A stretch of DNA of 64,000 nt from Nitratireductor aquimarinus (GCF_017255295.1 NZ_JAFKDE010000004.1:310001-374000), one strand, 5' to 3'. Positions 1 through 8,979 are shown, counted from the first letter of the stretch. Notes: generated by a model not told the origin, from the sequence alone. Program-made: numbers and translations.

Positions 1-127
1 CACGATCCGCGAGAACATCAGCCCGGCCATCGCCGCCGCAGCCTTCCTGTTCATTGTCGGCACCATCGCGCTCGCCATCATCGCATTGCTTGTGCGCCGG
101 CAGATCGCCGCGCGACGGGGCGGCTAA
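1..127 (+). CDS. C-terminal end of an ABC transporter permease, PotC-like (5' truncated by window)
   Basis: Only the last 41 codons are inside the window. The frame is open from base 2 and closes with TAA at 125-127. The visible tail contains ENISPAIAA, then one hydrophobic helix and a short basic end (RRQIAARRGG). This is how the last membrane span of PotC-type permeases of polyamine-family importers usually looks. A terminator-like hairpin follows at 160-193, so this is probably the last gene of an operon lying to the left. Substrate unknown; the assignment rests on a short stretch. Confidence 0.7.
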   Translation, partial: TIRENISPAIAAAAFLFIVGTIALAIIALLVRRQIAARRGG

Positions 128-159
128 CCCCCGCAAACCAGCGCTTTCCAGCCCAAAAG

Positions 160-193
160 CAGCCCGCAGCCGCATCCGGTTGCGGGCTGTTTT
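160..193 (+). terminator. Rho-independent terminator
   Basis: Left arm 160-171 (CAGCCCGCAGCC) pairs with 178-189 (GGTTGCGGGCTG) over 12 bp with one G-T wobble and a six-base loop. TTTT follows at 190-193. It lies 33 bases behind the stop codon of the truncated permease gene and separates that operon from the LIV-type operon. Confidence 0.85.
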
Positions 194-210
194 CACTCAG
201 CAAAACAGGC

Positions 211-230
211 TTATGTTTTTAAGTTATAAT
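211..230 (+). promoter_or_regulatory. Possible LysR-type box (TTAT-N11-ATAA) overlapping a TATAAT -10 element
   Basis: TTAT at 211-214 and ATAA at 226-229 form an interrupted inverted repeat with exactly 11 bases between the arms, the classical T-N11-A layout of LysR-family boxes. TATAAT at 225-230 overlaps the right arm and would suit a -10 element; no good -35 is visible. It lies about 80 bases before the livM-like start. A LysR gene sits at the far end of this operon (7904-8797) and is a candidate regulator, by inference only. Confidence 0.35.
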
Positions 231-308
231 TGAGTCTGAAATTGCGATAGGACAGCGCACCTCCTGCGCTATAGGGTCGCGGAAAGCGTTCCCTATTGAG
301 GTCCAACA

Positions 309-1316
309 GTGACAGATCAAATTCAGGAGACGCGGGAGGGTACAGGTGTGCCGATGTCCGCGCCCCAAGGAAATACTGAAAAATCAAGCCATATCAAATT
401 CTTGATATGGGGCATTGTGGTCGCGGCCATTGTCGCCGTCTTTTTGCCGGCTCCATTGTTCGCCAGCAATCTCTCCTTCCTCTTCTACATGATGCTGTGG
501 ATCACCATGGCGACGTCGTTCAATTTCGTCGCTGGCCTGGCCGGATATATGCCTTTTGGTTATGTGGCGTTCTACGGCATCGGCGCTTACGCCACCGGCG
601 TTCTGTACAAAACCTTCGGCCTGCCCATTCCCGTGGCGCTTGCCGGTGCGGCGCTGGCCGGTGTCACCATCGGTCTTCTGGTCGCGCCCACGCTGCGGCT
701 CAAGGGCGTTTATTTCGGCATTGTCAGCCTCGCGCTCGCCATGGCCATGAAGCTCGTGATCTCGCTCATGCCGAGCGACATCACCGGCGGCAGCCTCGGC
801 CTTATCCTTTCGGCTGCAAACGATCCCGTGGCCGCCTATTACGCCATGTTCGTGGTGCTGATGGGCGCTCTGGCAGCCGGCACCTGGCTTACCATGTCGC
901 GCCTCGGCACGGCGCTGCGCGCCATCCGCGATGACAGCGAGGCCGCAGAGGTGGTCGGCGTCAACGTGGTGGGCACCCGCCTAAAGGCCTGGATCATGGC
1001 CACCATGTTCCCTGCCCTCGTGGGCGGCGTCGAGGCCTGGTACACCAATGCCATCGACCTCGATTCCTCCTTCAACCTGCTGGTGACGGCAAAGAGCATC
1101 GTCTACGCCATGGCCGGCGGCCTCGGCTTCCTGGTCGGCCCGATCATCGGCGCATCCACGCTCTACGGCATCGACCAGCTGATCTGGCGACATTTCCCGA
1201 CCCTCAACCTGCTCATTCTCGGCGTGGTCATCATCGCACTGATGCTGCTCCTGCCGCGTGGCATCGTCGGGGCCTTCGCCCAGCGCTTCTCGCGCTTCCG
1301 GCGCTTCATTCCGTAA
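309..1316 (+). CDS. livM: Branched-chain/hydrophobic amino acid ABC transporter permease, LivM family
   Basis: 335 aa inner-membrane permease of a LIV-type (HAAT) importer. An N-terminal hydrophilic leader of about 30 residues precedes several hydrophobic spans. The family-typical stretch FNFVAGLAGYMPFG lies near residue 70 and a conserved cytoplasmic EAA-like loop (RAIRDDSEAAEVVGVNV) near residue 205. I chose the GTG start at 309 because GAGG lies about 8 bases upstream (297-300); an ATG at 354 is the alternative. It is first in a tightly spaced operon livM-livH-livG-livF-binding protein-amidase-deacylase. The linked amidase and D-aminoacylase suggest an amidated or N-acylated amino acid as substrate rather than plain leucine; that is inference. 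Confidence 0.93.
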   Translation: MTDQIQETREGTGVPMSAPQGNTEKSSHIKFLIWGIVVAAIVAVFLPAPLFASNLSFLFYMMLWITMATSFNFVAGLAGYMPFGYVAFYGIGAYATGVLYKTFGLPIPVALAGAALAGVTIGLLVAPTLRLKGVYFGIVSLALAMAMKLVISLMPSDITGGSLGLILSAANDPVAAYYAMFVVLMGALAAGTWLTMSRLGTALRAIRDDSEAAEVVGVNVVGTRLKAWIMATMFPALVGGVEAWYTNAIDLDSSFNLLVTAKSIVYAMAGGLGFLVGPIIGASTLYGIDQLIWRHFPTLNLLILGVVIIALMLLLPRGIVGAFAQRFSRFRRFIP

Positions 1317-1338
1317 GACGTACAGGATTGAAACAAAG

Positions 1339-2220
1339 ATGAACGAACTTCTGCTTCAAGGCCTCGTCAACGGCATCGTCGTCGGGCTGATCTACGCGCT
1401 GATCGGCGTCAGCCTCAACGTGATCTTCGGCGTCCTGCGCGTCGTCAACTTCGCCCATGGCGAATTCATCGTGCTGGGTGCCTATGGCGCCTATTTCGCC
1501 CAGGCCTGGCTCGGCCTGTCTCCGCTGCTCGCGATGCCGCTGATCTTTATCGTCTTCGGCATGATGGGCTACGGCCTCTATTTCGTGCTGGTGAAGCGTC
1601 TTGCGCGCTCCAACGATCCCGAGCACGCCTCGCTTCTGGTCATGTTCGGCCTGTCGCTCGTGCTGGGGGCGCTCATGCTGCTCGCCTTCGAGGCGGATGC
1701 ACGCTCGCTCAACTTCACGCTCGACCCGCCCTTCCTGATGTTCGGCAACATCATCCTGCCGACCACCAAGCTGCTTGGCCTTGCGGTTGCGGTCGTGGTC
1801 ACCGGTGCGCTGGCGTTCTTCCTCTACCGCACGCTGCCGGGCAAGGCGTTGCGCGCCATCATCATGAACCGTGACGCGATCCAGATCGTCGGCGTGGACC
1901 TGAACCACCTTTCGGCCCTGACCTTCGGTCTCGGCCTTGGTCTGGCGGGCATCACCGGCATCCTCGTGTCGATGATCTTCCCCTCCTTCTCTCCCTTCAT
2001 CGGCCAGGACTACACCCTGATCGGCTTCATCGTGATCGTTCTGGGCGGCCTCGGCCATCCAATCGGCGCAGTCGCCGGCGGCATCTTGTTCGGCCTCGCC
2101 GAGCAGACGGCCATGGTGTTCTTCAGCGGAACCGTGGCGATGCTCCTCGGCTTCGTGCTCCTGATCGCCGTCATTCTCATTCGCCCCGCCGGCCTGTTCG
2201 GCGTGCAGAACTCGCGGTGA
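1339..2220 (+). CDS. livH: Branched-chain/hydrophobic amino acid ABC transporter permease, LivH family
   Basis: 293 aa membrane protein, the second permease of the LIV-type importer. The sequence begins MNELLLQGLVNGIVVGLIYA and contains the LivH hallmark VVNFAHGEFIVLGAYGAYF near residue 40 and the loop LRAIIMNRDAIQIVGVDL near residue 175. The frame is open upstream into livM, but the ATG at 1339 gives the family-typical N-terminus. It follows livM by 22 bases and precedes livG by 4 bases, so the genes are almost certainly co-transcribed and probably translationally coupled. Length is normal for LivH (about 290 aa). Confidence 0.94.
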   Translation: MNELLLQGLVNGIVVGLIYALIGVSLNVIFGVLRVVNFAHGEFIVLGAYGAYFAQAWLGLSPLLAMPLIFIVFGMMGYGLYFVLVKRLARSNDPEHASLLVMFGLSLVLGALMLLAFEADARSLNFTLDPPFLMFGNIILPTTKLLGLAVAVVVTGALAFFLYRTLPGKALRAIIMNRDAIQIVGVDLNHLSALTFGLGLGLAGITGILVSMIFPSFSPFIGQDYTLIGFIVIVLGGLGHPIGAVAGGILFGLAEQTAMVFFSGTVAMLLGFVLLIAVILIRPAGLFGVQNSR

Positions 2221-2224
2221 CGTC

Positions 2225-2932
2225 ATGTTGAAAGTCGACAAGCTCGTAAAGAAATTCGGTGGCATGACGGCGCTCGACGGCGTCAGCCTCACCCTCCCCG
2301 ACCGGTCGATCCTTGGCGTTCTGGGCATGAACGGCTCCGGCAAGACCACGATGCTCAACTGCATCAACGGTCTCTATGACGCGACCGCCGGTGAAATCAC
2401 GCTCGATGGCGTCAGCCTCATCGGCAAGGCCCCGCATGCGGTCTTCTCCGAAGGCGTGGGCCGCACCTTCCAGGTGCCGCGCATCTTCCCGCAGATGTCG
2501 CTCCTGGAAAATCTCTCGGTCGCACTCCTCAACAAGGGGATGAGCAACGCCGAGATCGCCGAAATCAGCGCCTACTGGCTGCAAAAGGTGGAGCTCTACC
2601 GACTGCGCCACAACTATGCGGAAGAGCTTTCCGGCGGCCAGCAGAAGCTTCTGGAACTCGCCCGCATCATGGTGGCCAATCCGAAGCTGGTGCTGCTAGA
2701 CGAGCCGTTCGCGGGCGTCAATCCGAGCCTCGCACTGCTGCTCATCAACATCATCCGCGAAATGCCGAAGGAGCTGGGCTGTTCGGTGCTTCTCGTCAGC
2801 CACGACCTCACCTCCGTCTACGAACTGTCCGACAACATTCTGGTCATGCATGAAGGCCGTGTCCTCGCTGAGGGCGACGCCGAAGCGATCCAGAAGAATC
2901 CGGACGTCATCGAAGCATACCTGGGAGCCTGA
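2225..2932 (+). CDS. livG: LIV-type ABC transporter ATP-binding protein, LivG family
   Basis: 235 aa cytoplasmic ATPase that would power the LIV-type importer. Walker A is GMNGSGKTT near residue 36, the signature is LSGGQQKLLELAR near residue 137, Walker B is LVLLDEPFAGV near residue 157, and the H-loop histidine is in LLVSHDL near residue 196. The E-P-F-A-G-V-N-P sequence after Walker B is typical of LivG rather than LivF. It starts 4 bases behind livH and ends 2 bases before livF. All catalytic motifs are intact. Confidence 0.95.
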   Translation: MLKVDKLVKKFGGMTALDGVSLTLPDRSILGVLGMNGSGKTTMLNCINGLYDATAGEITLDGVSLIGKAPHAVFSEGVGRTFQVPRIFPQMSLLENLSVALLNKGMSNAEIAEISAYWLQKVELYRLRHNYAEELSGGQQKLLELARIMVANPKLVLLDEPFAGVNPSLALLLINIIREMPKELGCSVLLVSHDLTSVYELSDNILVMHEGRVLAEGDAEAIQKNPDVIEAYLGA

Positions 2933-2934
2933 CC

Positions 2935-3678
2935 ATGCATGGCGTTGAACTGAGCATGGAGAACATCTCCGTCGCCTATAACGGAGACATCACGGTTCTC
3001 AAGGAAGTGGCATTGCGGGCAAAGCCCGGCGAGGTCACCGGCATTATCGGGCCGAACGGCGCGGGCAAGTCGACCGTGCTGAAGACCATCTTCGGCCTTC
3101 TGTCCACCAAGACCGGCACCATCACCATGGGCGGTCGCGACATCACCAATCTGAAGGCGTTCCAGCGCGCACTCGAAGGCGTGTCCTTCGTGCCGCAGAA
3201 CCGCAGCGCCTTTGCGGGCCTGTCGGTCTACGACAATCTGCTTCTGGGTTGCTGGCCCTTCCGCAAGGACAAGGCCCGCATCGAACGCGCCATCGACGGG
3301 ATTTTCGAGCGGTTCCCGATCCTCAAGGAAAAGCGCTCGACACTCGCCGGCTCCATGAGCGGCGGCCAGCAGCGCTTTCTGGAAATCGCCCGCGCGCTCG
3401 TCACCGAGCCGAAGGTGATCCTGCTCGATGAGCCCACGGCCATGATCGCGCCAAAGATCTCCAAGGACATCTACGCGCTCACCCGCGATCTCGCAGACCA
3501 GGGCGCCACCATCATTCTGGTGGACCAGAACGTGCGCCAGTGCGCCACGATTTCGGACCGCCTCTACATTCTGGAGCTTGGCCGCAACAAGGCGGAAGGC
3601 ACCAGGGAGGATTTCGCCACCGACGGCCAGCTCAAGGAAATGGTCGCCGAGTGGATGAACTACAAGATCGACGTGTGA
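2935..3678 (+). CDS. livF: LIV-type ABC transporter ATP-binding protein, LivF family
   Basis: 247 aa second ATPase of the importer. Walker A GPNGAGKST is near residue 40, the signature MSGGQQRFLEIAR near residue 139, and Walker B VILLDEPTAMI near residue 161. The usual LivF signature is LSGG; here Leu is replaced by Met, which should not impair function. In the switch region the usual LivF His is replaced: the sequence is IILVDQNV, and Gln at this place is common in LivF proteins. It sits between livG and the binding-protein gene, which starts 38 bases downstream. Confidence 0.94.
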   Translation: MHGVELSMENISVAYNGDITVLKEVALRAKPGEVTGIIGPNGAGKSTVLKTIFGLLSTKTGTITMGGRDITNLKAFQRALEGVSFVPQNRSAFAGLSVYDNLLLGCWPFRKDKARIERAIDGIFERFPILKEKRSTLAGSMSGGQQRFLEIARALVTEPKVILLDEPTAMIAPKISKDIYALTRDLADQGATIILVDQNVRQCATISDRLYILELGRNKAEGTREDFATDGQLKEMVAEWMNYKIDV

Positions 3679-3716
3679 GGCGTCGTTTTTCCAAGATCAA
3701 CAAAAGGGGAATGCCC

Positions 3717-4943
3717 ATGTGGAATATGACCAAACGAAGCTTCATGGCAGGCACGCTGCTTGCCTGCTTTGCGCTGCCGGTCACCGGCCAGGCGCAGGAA
3801 AAGATCCGGATCGGCATGACGGTTTCGTCGTCCGGCAACTTCGCGCTCGCCTCGCAGTCGGGTGTGCGCGGCGTGGAAATCTGGGTCGATGAAGTCAACG
3901 CCAATGGCGGCCTGGAAGTGAATGGCGAGAAGCGCCTCGTCGAGCTCGTCAAGCGCGACGACCGCTCCGACAAGCAGATGGTGGCGCGCGTCTATGAAGA
4001 CCTGATCGCCAATGAGAATGTCGACGTCCTGATGGCCCCGTTCGGCTCCACCCTGACGGCAGCCGCCGCCACGGTGACCGAACGTCTCGGCAAGTTCATG
4101 GTCATCTGGTCCGCGGCCTCCGATGCGCTGTATGACCAGGGCTTCAAGAACATCGTCTCGGCAACCCAGATGCCGGTGTCGCGCATGCCGTCGGCCGGTC
4201 TCGAAGCCGCCGCAGCACTTGGCAACAAGAAGGTCGCCATCGTCAATGTGGACGAGCCCTTCCCGGCCGGTCTCGCCGATGGCGCGGAAGCGATTGCCGA
4301 AAAGCTCGGCATGGAAGTGGTCCTGAAGGAAGACTATCCGAAAGGCACGAAGGATTTCAGCCTGCTCCTGCAGAAGGCGCGCGCGGCTGGCGCCGACGTG
4401 TTCTTCCCCACCAGCTATGAGGGCGATCTGATCTCCATGGTGCGGCAGATGCACCAGATGAACGTGAACTTCCCGTTCTCGTTCATGGTCTACGCCTCGA
4501 CGCCGCAGTTCATCGAGATCGGCGACGATGCGCAGTACATCTACAGCCACACCAACTTCCACCCGACCATCAACTGGGAGGTCAATGCCGGCCTCGACCG
4601 TGAAGGCTTCCTGGCAGCTTACGAAAAGCTCTTCCCGGACGTCTCCTATGAGCCGGACTTCCAGACCGTTCTCGCCTATGGCGCCGCCGTCATCGCCGGC
4701 GAAATCATCGAGAACGCAGACAGCTTCGACGCCGCCGACATGAAGAAGGCGGCCATGGAACTCAGCGACAACCTGACGGTCCTCGCCGGTCCTTACGCGA
4801 TCGACGAAACCGGCAAGCAGCTGAAAATGCCTTTCCCGGTCGTGCAGTTGCAGCCGGGCAAGGGGCTCGTGACCGTGTGGCCTGAAGAAGTCGCCGTTGC
4901 CGAGCCTGTGTACCCGATCCCCGGTTGGGATCAACGCGACTAG
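3717..4943 (+). CDS. LIV-type ABC transporter substrate-binding protein (periplasmic)
   Basis: 408 aa. The first 28 residues are a signal peptide: basic MTKRSF, hydrophobic core, then QAQE at the likely cleavage site. The mature part starts KIRIGMTVSSSGNFALAS, the usual beginning of type-1 periplasmic binding proteins (Peripla_BP_6/LivK family). The ATG at 3717 is preferred over 3711 because AAAAGGGGA (3701-3709) is then correctly spaced. The mature protein is longer than LivK and resembles binding proteins for amides or aromatic acids as much as those for branched-chain amino acids, so ligand identity is open. Cotranscription with amidase and deacylase genes supports an amidated or acylated amino-acid ligand. 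Confidence 0.92.
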   Translation: MWNMTKRSFMAGTLLACFALPVTGQAQEKIRIGMTVSSSGNFALASQSGVRGVEIWVDEVNANGGLEVNGEKRLVELVKRDDRSDKQMVARVYEDLIANENVDVLMAPFGSTLTAAAATVTERLGKFMVIWSAASDALYDQGFKNIVSATQMPVSRMPSAGLEAAAALGNKKVAIVNVDEPFPAGLADGAEAIAEKLGMEVVLKEDYPKGTKDFSLLLQKARAAGADVFFPTSYEGDLISMVRQMHQMNVNFPFSFMVYASTPQFIEIGDDAQYIYSHTNFHPTINWEVNAGLDREGFLAAYEKLFPDVSYEPDFQTVLAYGAAVIAGEIIENADSFDAADMKKAAMELSDNLTVLAGPYAIDETGKQLKMPFPVVQLQPGKGLVTVWPEEVAVAEPVYPIPGWDQRD

Positions 4944-5011
4944 CCAACTTGCGCCCGGCTTCCGAAACGTCTCCCTCGGGGTCGGGCGCATTTTCTCAAG
5001 AAAAGAATATC

Positions 5012-6412
5012 ATGGATCCGTCATTCGCGTCCCTCGCGGACCTCTCGAAAGCGCTGAGCGAAGGCTCGCTCACGTCCAGCACCATCACCCGGCATTTCCT
5101 GGAGCGCATCGCCAGGCATGACAAGGCTCTCGGCGCCTTCGTGCATGTCGATGCCGAGCGGGCAATGTCCATGGCGGAGGGGCTCGACAAGCTGCGCGCG
5201 TCTGGCGTGGTCTACGGCCCCCTTCACGGCCTGCCAATTGCCGTGAAGGACCTGGTCGACTGGCAGGACGAAACCTGTACGGTGGGCAGCGCCGCCTGGA
5301 AAGACCGGCGCTCAACCAGCGACGCCACCGTCATGCGCAAACTGCTTGCCGCCGGCATGATTCCGATCGGACGCGCAGCAATGGTCGAATTCGCATTCGG
5401 AGGCTGGGGCACGAATCCGATATGCGGAACACCGCGCAACCCCTGGGACATGCAGACACATCGCATTCCCGGAGGCTCCTCCAGCGGCTCGGGCGTGGCC
5501 GTGGCCGCCGGCCTTGCGCCGGCGGCCATCGGCAGCGACACGGGCGGCTCCGTGCGCATTCCCGCCGCGCTCAACGGCATTGTGGGCCTGAAACCCACCT
5601 ATGGACGGATCAGCCTGAAAGGCTGTTTCCCGCTTTCCAGTACACTCGATTCCATCGGCCCGATGACGCGCACCGTCGCCGACGCGGCCCTTCTGCTCGA
5701 CGCGCTTTGCGGACCGGACGCCAGCGACCCGGCCACCCGTCTTGCACCGGCGCTGAAGCCGGGCGCATGGCAGGGCCTGCGCACGCAGGGCATGCGTGTC
5801 GCGGTCATGCGCGAAGAGGATTTCCCGATCCCGCTCGATGCCGAAAGCCAGGCCGCTTACGATCAGGCAAAGGAAGCGCTCATCAGCCTCGGCGTGACGC
5901 TGGTTCCCGCCGACCTGCCCTTCGCCTTCAACGAGCTGACGGAGAGCAACGGCCGCATCATCGCCGCCGAAGCCTATGCGGTTCACCGCGATTACATCCA
6001 CGACGAGAGCGTTCCCATCGGCCCCTATGTGCGCCAGCGCGTGCTCGCCGGAGCCAATGTCAGCGCCAACGACTATATCGAGACGCTCGCCGGCCACAGG
6101 CGCATGAAGGCGGTCTATGCCGATTTCATGAAGCCGTTCGACGCGCTGCTCACGCCGACGGTGCCCTTCCCCGCCATCCCCGTCTCGGAGGTGGATGAAA
6201 CTGCGGTTCCGATGGCCGCCTATGGCCGCCCGGCAAACTATGTCGGCGCATGCGGCCTGGCGCTGCCGGCAGGCTTCACCGAAACGGGCCTGCCGCTCTC
6301 GGTGCAGCTCATGGGCGCAGCCTTCGCGGAGGAGCCGCTGCTTGCGCTCGGCGCAGCGCTTGAACAGCGCATCTCGACAACAGACCGGCTGCCGGACCTC
6401 ACGGCAGGCTGA
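5012..6412 (+). CDS. Amidase signature family amidase
   Basis: 466 aa cytoplasmic hydrolase that splits carboxamides to acid and ammonia or amine. The full catalytic triad of the amidase-signature family is visible: Lys79 (LPIAVKD), cis-Ser156 (PGGSSSGSG) and nucleophile Ser180 (SDTGGS). Spacing of 24 residues between the two serines is family-typical. The frame runs upstream into the binding-protein gene; I chose ATG 5012 because it gives a normal N-terminus after a 68-base gap. It lies in the LIV-type operon directly before an N-acyl-D-amino-acid deacylase, so the imported compound is probably hydrolysed here. Specific substrate not deducible. Confidence 0.92.
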   Translation: MDPSFASLADLSKALSEGSLTSSTITRHFLERIARHDKALGAFVHVDAERAMSMAEGLDKLRASGVVYGPLHGLPIAVKDLVDWQDETCTVGSAAWKDRRSTSDATVMRKLLAAGMIPIGRAAMVEFAFGGWGTNPICGTPRNPWDMQTHRIPGGSSSGSGVAVAAGLAPAAIGSDTGGSVRIPAALNGIVGLKPTYGRISLKGCFPLSSTLDSIGPMTRTVADAALLLDALCGPDASDPATRLAPALKPGAWQGLRTQGMRVAVMREEDFPIPLDAESQAAYDQAKEALISLGVTLVPADLPFAFNELTESNGRIIAAEAYAVHRDYIHDESVPIGPYVRQRVLAGANVSANDYIETLAGHRRMKAVYADFMKPFDALLTPTVPFPAIPVSEVDETAVPMAAYGRPANYVGACGLALPAGFTETGLPLSVQLMGAAFAEEPLLALGAALEQRISTTDRLPDLTAG

Positions 6413-6439
6413 CTCTCTACGGACAGCAAGGAGTTTCCG

Positions 6440-7888
6440 ATGACGCAATCCACCTGCGACACGCTTTTGACAAACGCTTTGCTGTTCGATGGCCTGGGGG
6501 GGCAACCGACCCGCGGCGGCGTGGCACTCTGCAATGGCCGCATCGCCGCGGTCGGCGACGTTTCCGGCTGGCAGGCAAAAGAGACAATCGACCTCGACGG
6601 CCTCAGCCTCGCACCCGGCTTCATCGACGTTCACACCCATGACGATCTCGCTGTCCTGAACGACAGCGCGATGGAGCCCAAGATCACGCAGGGCGTGACC
6701 AGCGTGATCGTCGGCAATTGCGGCATCAGCCTCGCGCCATACGCAAAGCCCGCCGAACTGGTCCCACCGCTCGGCCTTCTCGGCACGGCGGAAGACTATC
6801 GTTTCGGTTCCTTTGCCGCCTACCGCAAGGCGGTGGATGCAGCCGGCGTCGCCGTCAATGTGGCCGCCCTTGCCGGCCATGGCACGCTGCGCGCCATGAC
6901 GCTCGAAGACACGGATGCGCCCGCCTCCGAAGGCCAGATCGTGGCCATGCGCCTCCTGCTCGAAGAAGCGCTGGAGGCAGGCGTTCTGGGCCTCAGCACC
7001 GGCCTTGCCTATCCGGTCGCCCGCCACGCACCGACCGATGAGGTCGTGGCGCTCTCACAGACACTCGCCGCCTTCCCCGGCGCGCTCTACGTCACCCATA
7101 TGCGCGATGAACGCGACCGGGTGGAAGAATCCGTCGGCGAGACGATTGCCATCGGTCGGCGCGCCGGCGTCCCGGTGGTGATCTCGCACCACAAATGCAT
7201 CGGCCGCCACAATTACGGGCGATCGAAGAAAACACTGTCAATGATCGACAGCGCGCTTCGCCATCAGGACATCGCCATGGATGTCTATCCCTATGAGGCA
7301 AGCTCGACCGTGCTCCTGCCGGAGCTGACCCGTCATGCGGAGCGCATTCTGGTCATCGATTCCGCCGCCCATCCCGAGTTCAACGGGCTGGAGCTTTCCA
7401 AAGTCGCGGAGAAAATGGGTTGCGATCAGGAAGAAGCGGCCCGCAGGCTTTCGCCCGCACGCGGCATCTATTTCCAGATGTCGCCGGAAGACATCAACCG
7501 CATCATGCAGCACCCGCGCACCATGATCGGCTCCGACGGCATCCCCGGCCCGCAGGCCCATCCGCGCCTCTGGGGCACCTTCCCCCGCGTGCTTGGCCGC
7601 TATGTGCGCGAAGATGGCGTGCTGCCGCTGGAAGAAGCCATCCGCAAGATGACCTCACTGCCCGCCCAGATCTTCGGTTTCGCCCGGCGCGGAAGGCTGC
7701 AGGAAGGCTTCCACGCCGATCTCGTCGCCTTCGATGCCGACACGGTTCTGGATCTTGCCGATTACGACACGCCAGACCGCCCGTCGGCCGGCATCGAGCA
7801 TGTGTTCGTCAATGGCGTCGCGGTGCTCGCCAATGGCGCGGTCACCGGCGCGCGCGGCGGGCGTTTCGTGGCGCGTGGCGAGGCCTGA
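6440..7888 (+). CDS. N-acyl-D-amino-acid deacylase (D-aminoacylase family amidohydrolase)
   Basis: 482 aa amidohydrolase of the D-aminoacylase family, predicted to remove N-acyl groups from D-amino acids. It has the metal motif His65-x-His67 (FIDVHTHDD), the conserved Cys94 in VGNCGIS that bridges metal in characterised D-aminoacylases, downstream SHHKCIG and DVYPYEA histidine/acid segments, and the late IGSDG aspartate. The C-terminal part returns to the small beta domain (VFVNG). SD AAGGAG sits at 6428-6433. It ends the LIV-type operon, 15 bases from the stop of the convergent LysR gene. A second member of this family is at 57392-58987. Confidence 0.9.
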   Translation: MTQSTCDTLLTNALLFDGLGGQPTRGGVALCNGRIAAVGDVSGWQAKETIDLDGLSLAPGFIDVHTHDDLAVLNDSAMEPKITQGVTSVIVGNCGISLAPYAKPAELVPPLGLLGTAEDYRFGSFAAYRKAVDAAGVAVNVAALAGHGTLRAMTLEDTDAPASEGQIVAMRLLLEEALEAGVLGLSTGLAYPVARHAPTDEVVALSQTLAAFPGALYVTHMRDERDRVEESVGETIAIGRRAGVPVVISHHKCIGRHNYGRSKKTLSMIDSALRHQDIAMDVYPYEASSTVLLPELTRHAERILVIDSAAHPEFNGLELSKVAEKMGCDQEEAARRLSPARGIYFQMSPEDINRIMQHPRTMIGSDGIPGPQAHPRLWGTFPRVLGRYVREDGVLPLEEAIRKMTSLPAQIFGFARRGRLQEGFHADLVAFDADTVLDLADYDTPDRPSAGIEHVFVNGVAVLANGAVTGARGGRFVARGEA

Positions 7889-7903
7889 CCGGCAGGAAGA
7901 GCG

Positions 7904-8797
7904 TCACCCTTCCCGGTGCAGTTCCTGGCAGGCCGATTTCAGAATCCTGATGAACATTTCCTCGGCGTTGGAGATCGCACGGTTCTCCGACGTCAGCGCC
8001 GTGATCGAGAATTGCAGGTTGGGCACCAGCGGGCGCAGCCGCACGCCGCGCGTGTAGCGCGCTGAAAACTCGTCCACGATGGCGCAGCCCACGCCCTGGC
8101 TGACACAGGCCGCCGCCACCGAATAGGTGTGCACCGAAATCCGCGGCTCATAGGGCAGGCCCTCCTCGTCGAAGGCCGCCTTCAGGAACACGCCCACGGG
8201 CGATTCCTTCTCAAGCCCGACAAAGGACTGCATGTCGATCTCGCTCAGATGCACCGGCGAAGGATCGAACGGCCTGGCGGGATCATCCGTCTCCAGATAG
8301 GTCAGGCTCATCGTGCCCACCGTGGTGGAGCTGATGCCCGGCGTCTCAACGATGTTGAAGGCCACCGCCAGATCGAGATCGAGCGCATGAAGGCGCTTCA
8401 AAAGCACGTCATAGTGATGGGTGAACAGCTCGATCTTGAAGCCTTCCCAGTGACGGGGCAGGTTCGACATCACTTTCGGCGCAAGCCCCACGCCAAGACT
8501 CGGCAGAAAGCCCACCCGCAGCACATCGTCGGGATTGCGCCCCAGATTGCGCGCGAGCGTCCGGAAACGCTCCAGCGCGCCATGCACATCCACGGCCTCG
8601 GCAAACAGAAGCTCCGCCTCGCGCGTCGGCACAAGCCGCTGCTTCACGCGATCGAACAGCTTGAAGCCGAGAAGCGATTCCGCGTGCTTCAGCGTCCGGC
8701 TGAGCGCCGGCTGCGAGACATTCAGCCTTTCAGCCGCAGCATTGATCGACCCGGCCAGACGGATCGCGTGAAAAACCTCTATGTGCCGTAGATTCAT
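7904..8797 (-). CDS. LysR-family transcriptional regulator
   Basis: 297 aa. The N-terminal winged HTH reads MNLRHIEVFHAIRLAGSINA, then LNVSQPALSRTLKHAE; the C-terminal part is a LysR substrate-binding domain. An in-frame ATG ten codons upstream (8827) is possible, but the start at 8797 matches the usual LysR N-terminus; neither has a strong SD. It is convergent to the LIV/amidase/deacylase operon with only 15 bases between the stop codons, a tight pairing that makes it a plausible regulator of that operon (see the T-N11-A box at 211-230). Inducer unknown. Confidence 0.9.
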   Translation of the reverse strand: MNLRHIEVFHAIRLAGSINAAAERLNVSQPALSRTLKHAESLLGFKLFDRVKQRLVPTREAELLFAEAVDVHGALERFRTLARNLGRNPDDVLRVGFLPSLGVGLAPKVMSNLPRHWEGFKIELFTHHYDVLLKRLHALDLDLAVAFNIVETPGISSTTVGTMSLTYLETDDPARPFDPSPVHLSEIDMQSFVGLEKESPVGVFLKAAFDEEGLPYEPRISVHTYSVAAACVSQGVGCAIVDEFSARYTRGVRLRPLVPNLQFSITALTSENRAISNAEEMFIRILKSACQELHREG

Positions 8798-8979
8798 TAA
8801 GCCCGATTTGCTTCTGCGTGTTCCCATCCGCAGTCTTGTGGCTGCGCTTGCCGGTAATCATACACGCTCGCCGGAATGCCATGCACAAAAACTTTCCGGC
8901 GCAAAAGAATTCATAAACAACTTTAGGTCACACATTGGTCCCGAGTGTATTTGTATTCAACCGGGGCGCGTAATTGTCC

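Noticed and set aside
1306-2367. 353-codon open frame on the minus strand opposite livH/livG
   Set aside because: Composition is dominated by His, Glu, Asp, Gln, and it is antisense to livH with intact motifs. No SD, no family resemblance.
309-4943. Plain leucine/isoleucine/valine uptake system
   Set aside because: Family membership is clear but the cotranscribed amidase and D-aminoacylase argue against a simple branched-chain amino acid, so ligand left open.
5312-7027. 571-codon minus-strand frame opposite the amidase and D-aminoacylase genes
   Set aside because: Antisense shadow of two well-supported enzymes; translation has no recognisable motif.
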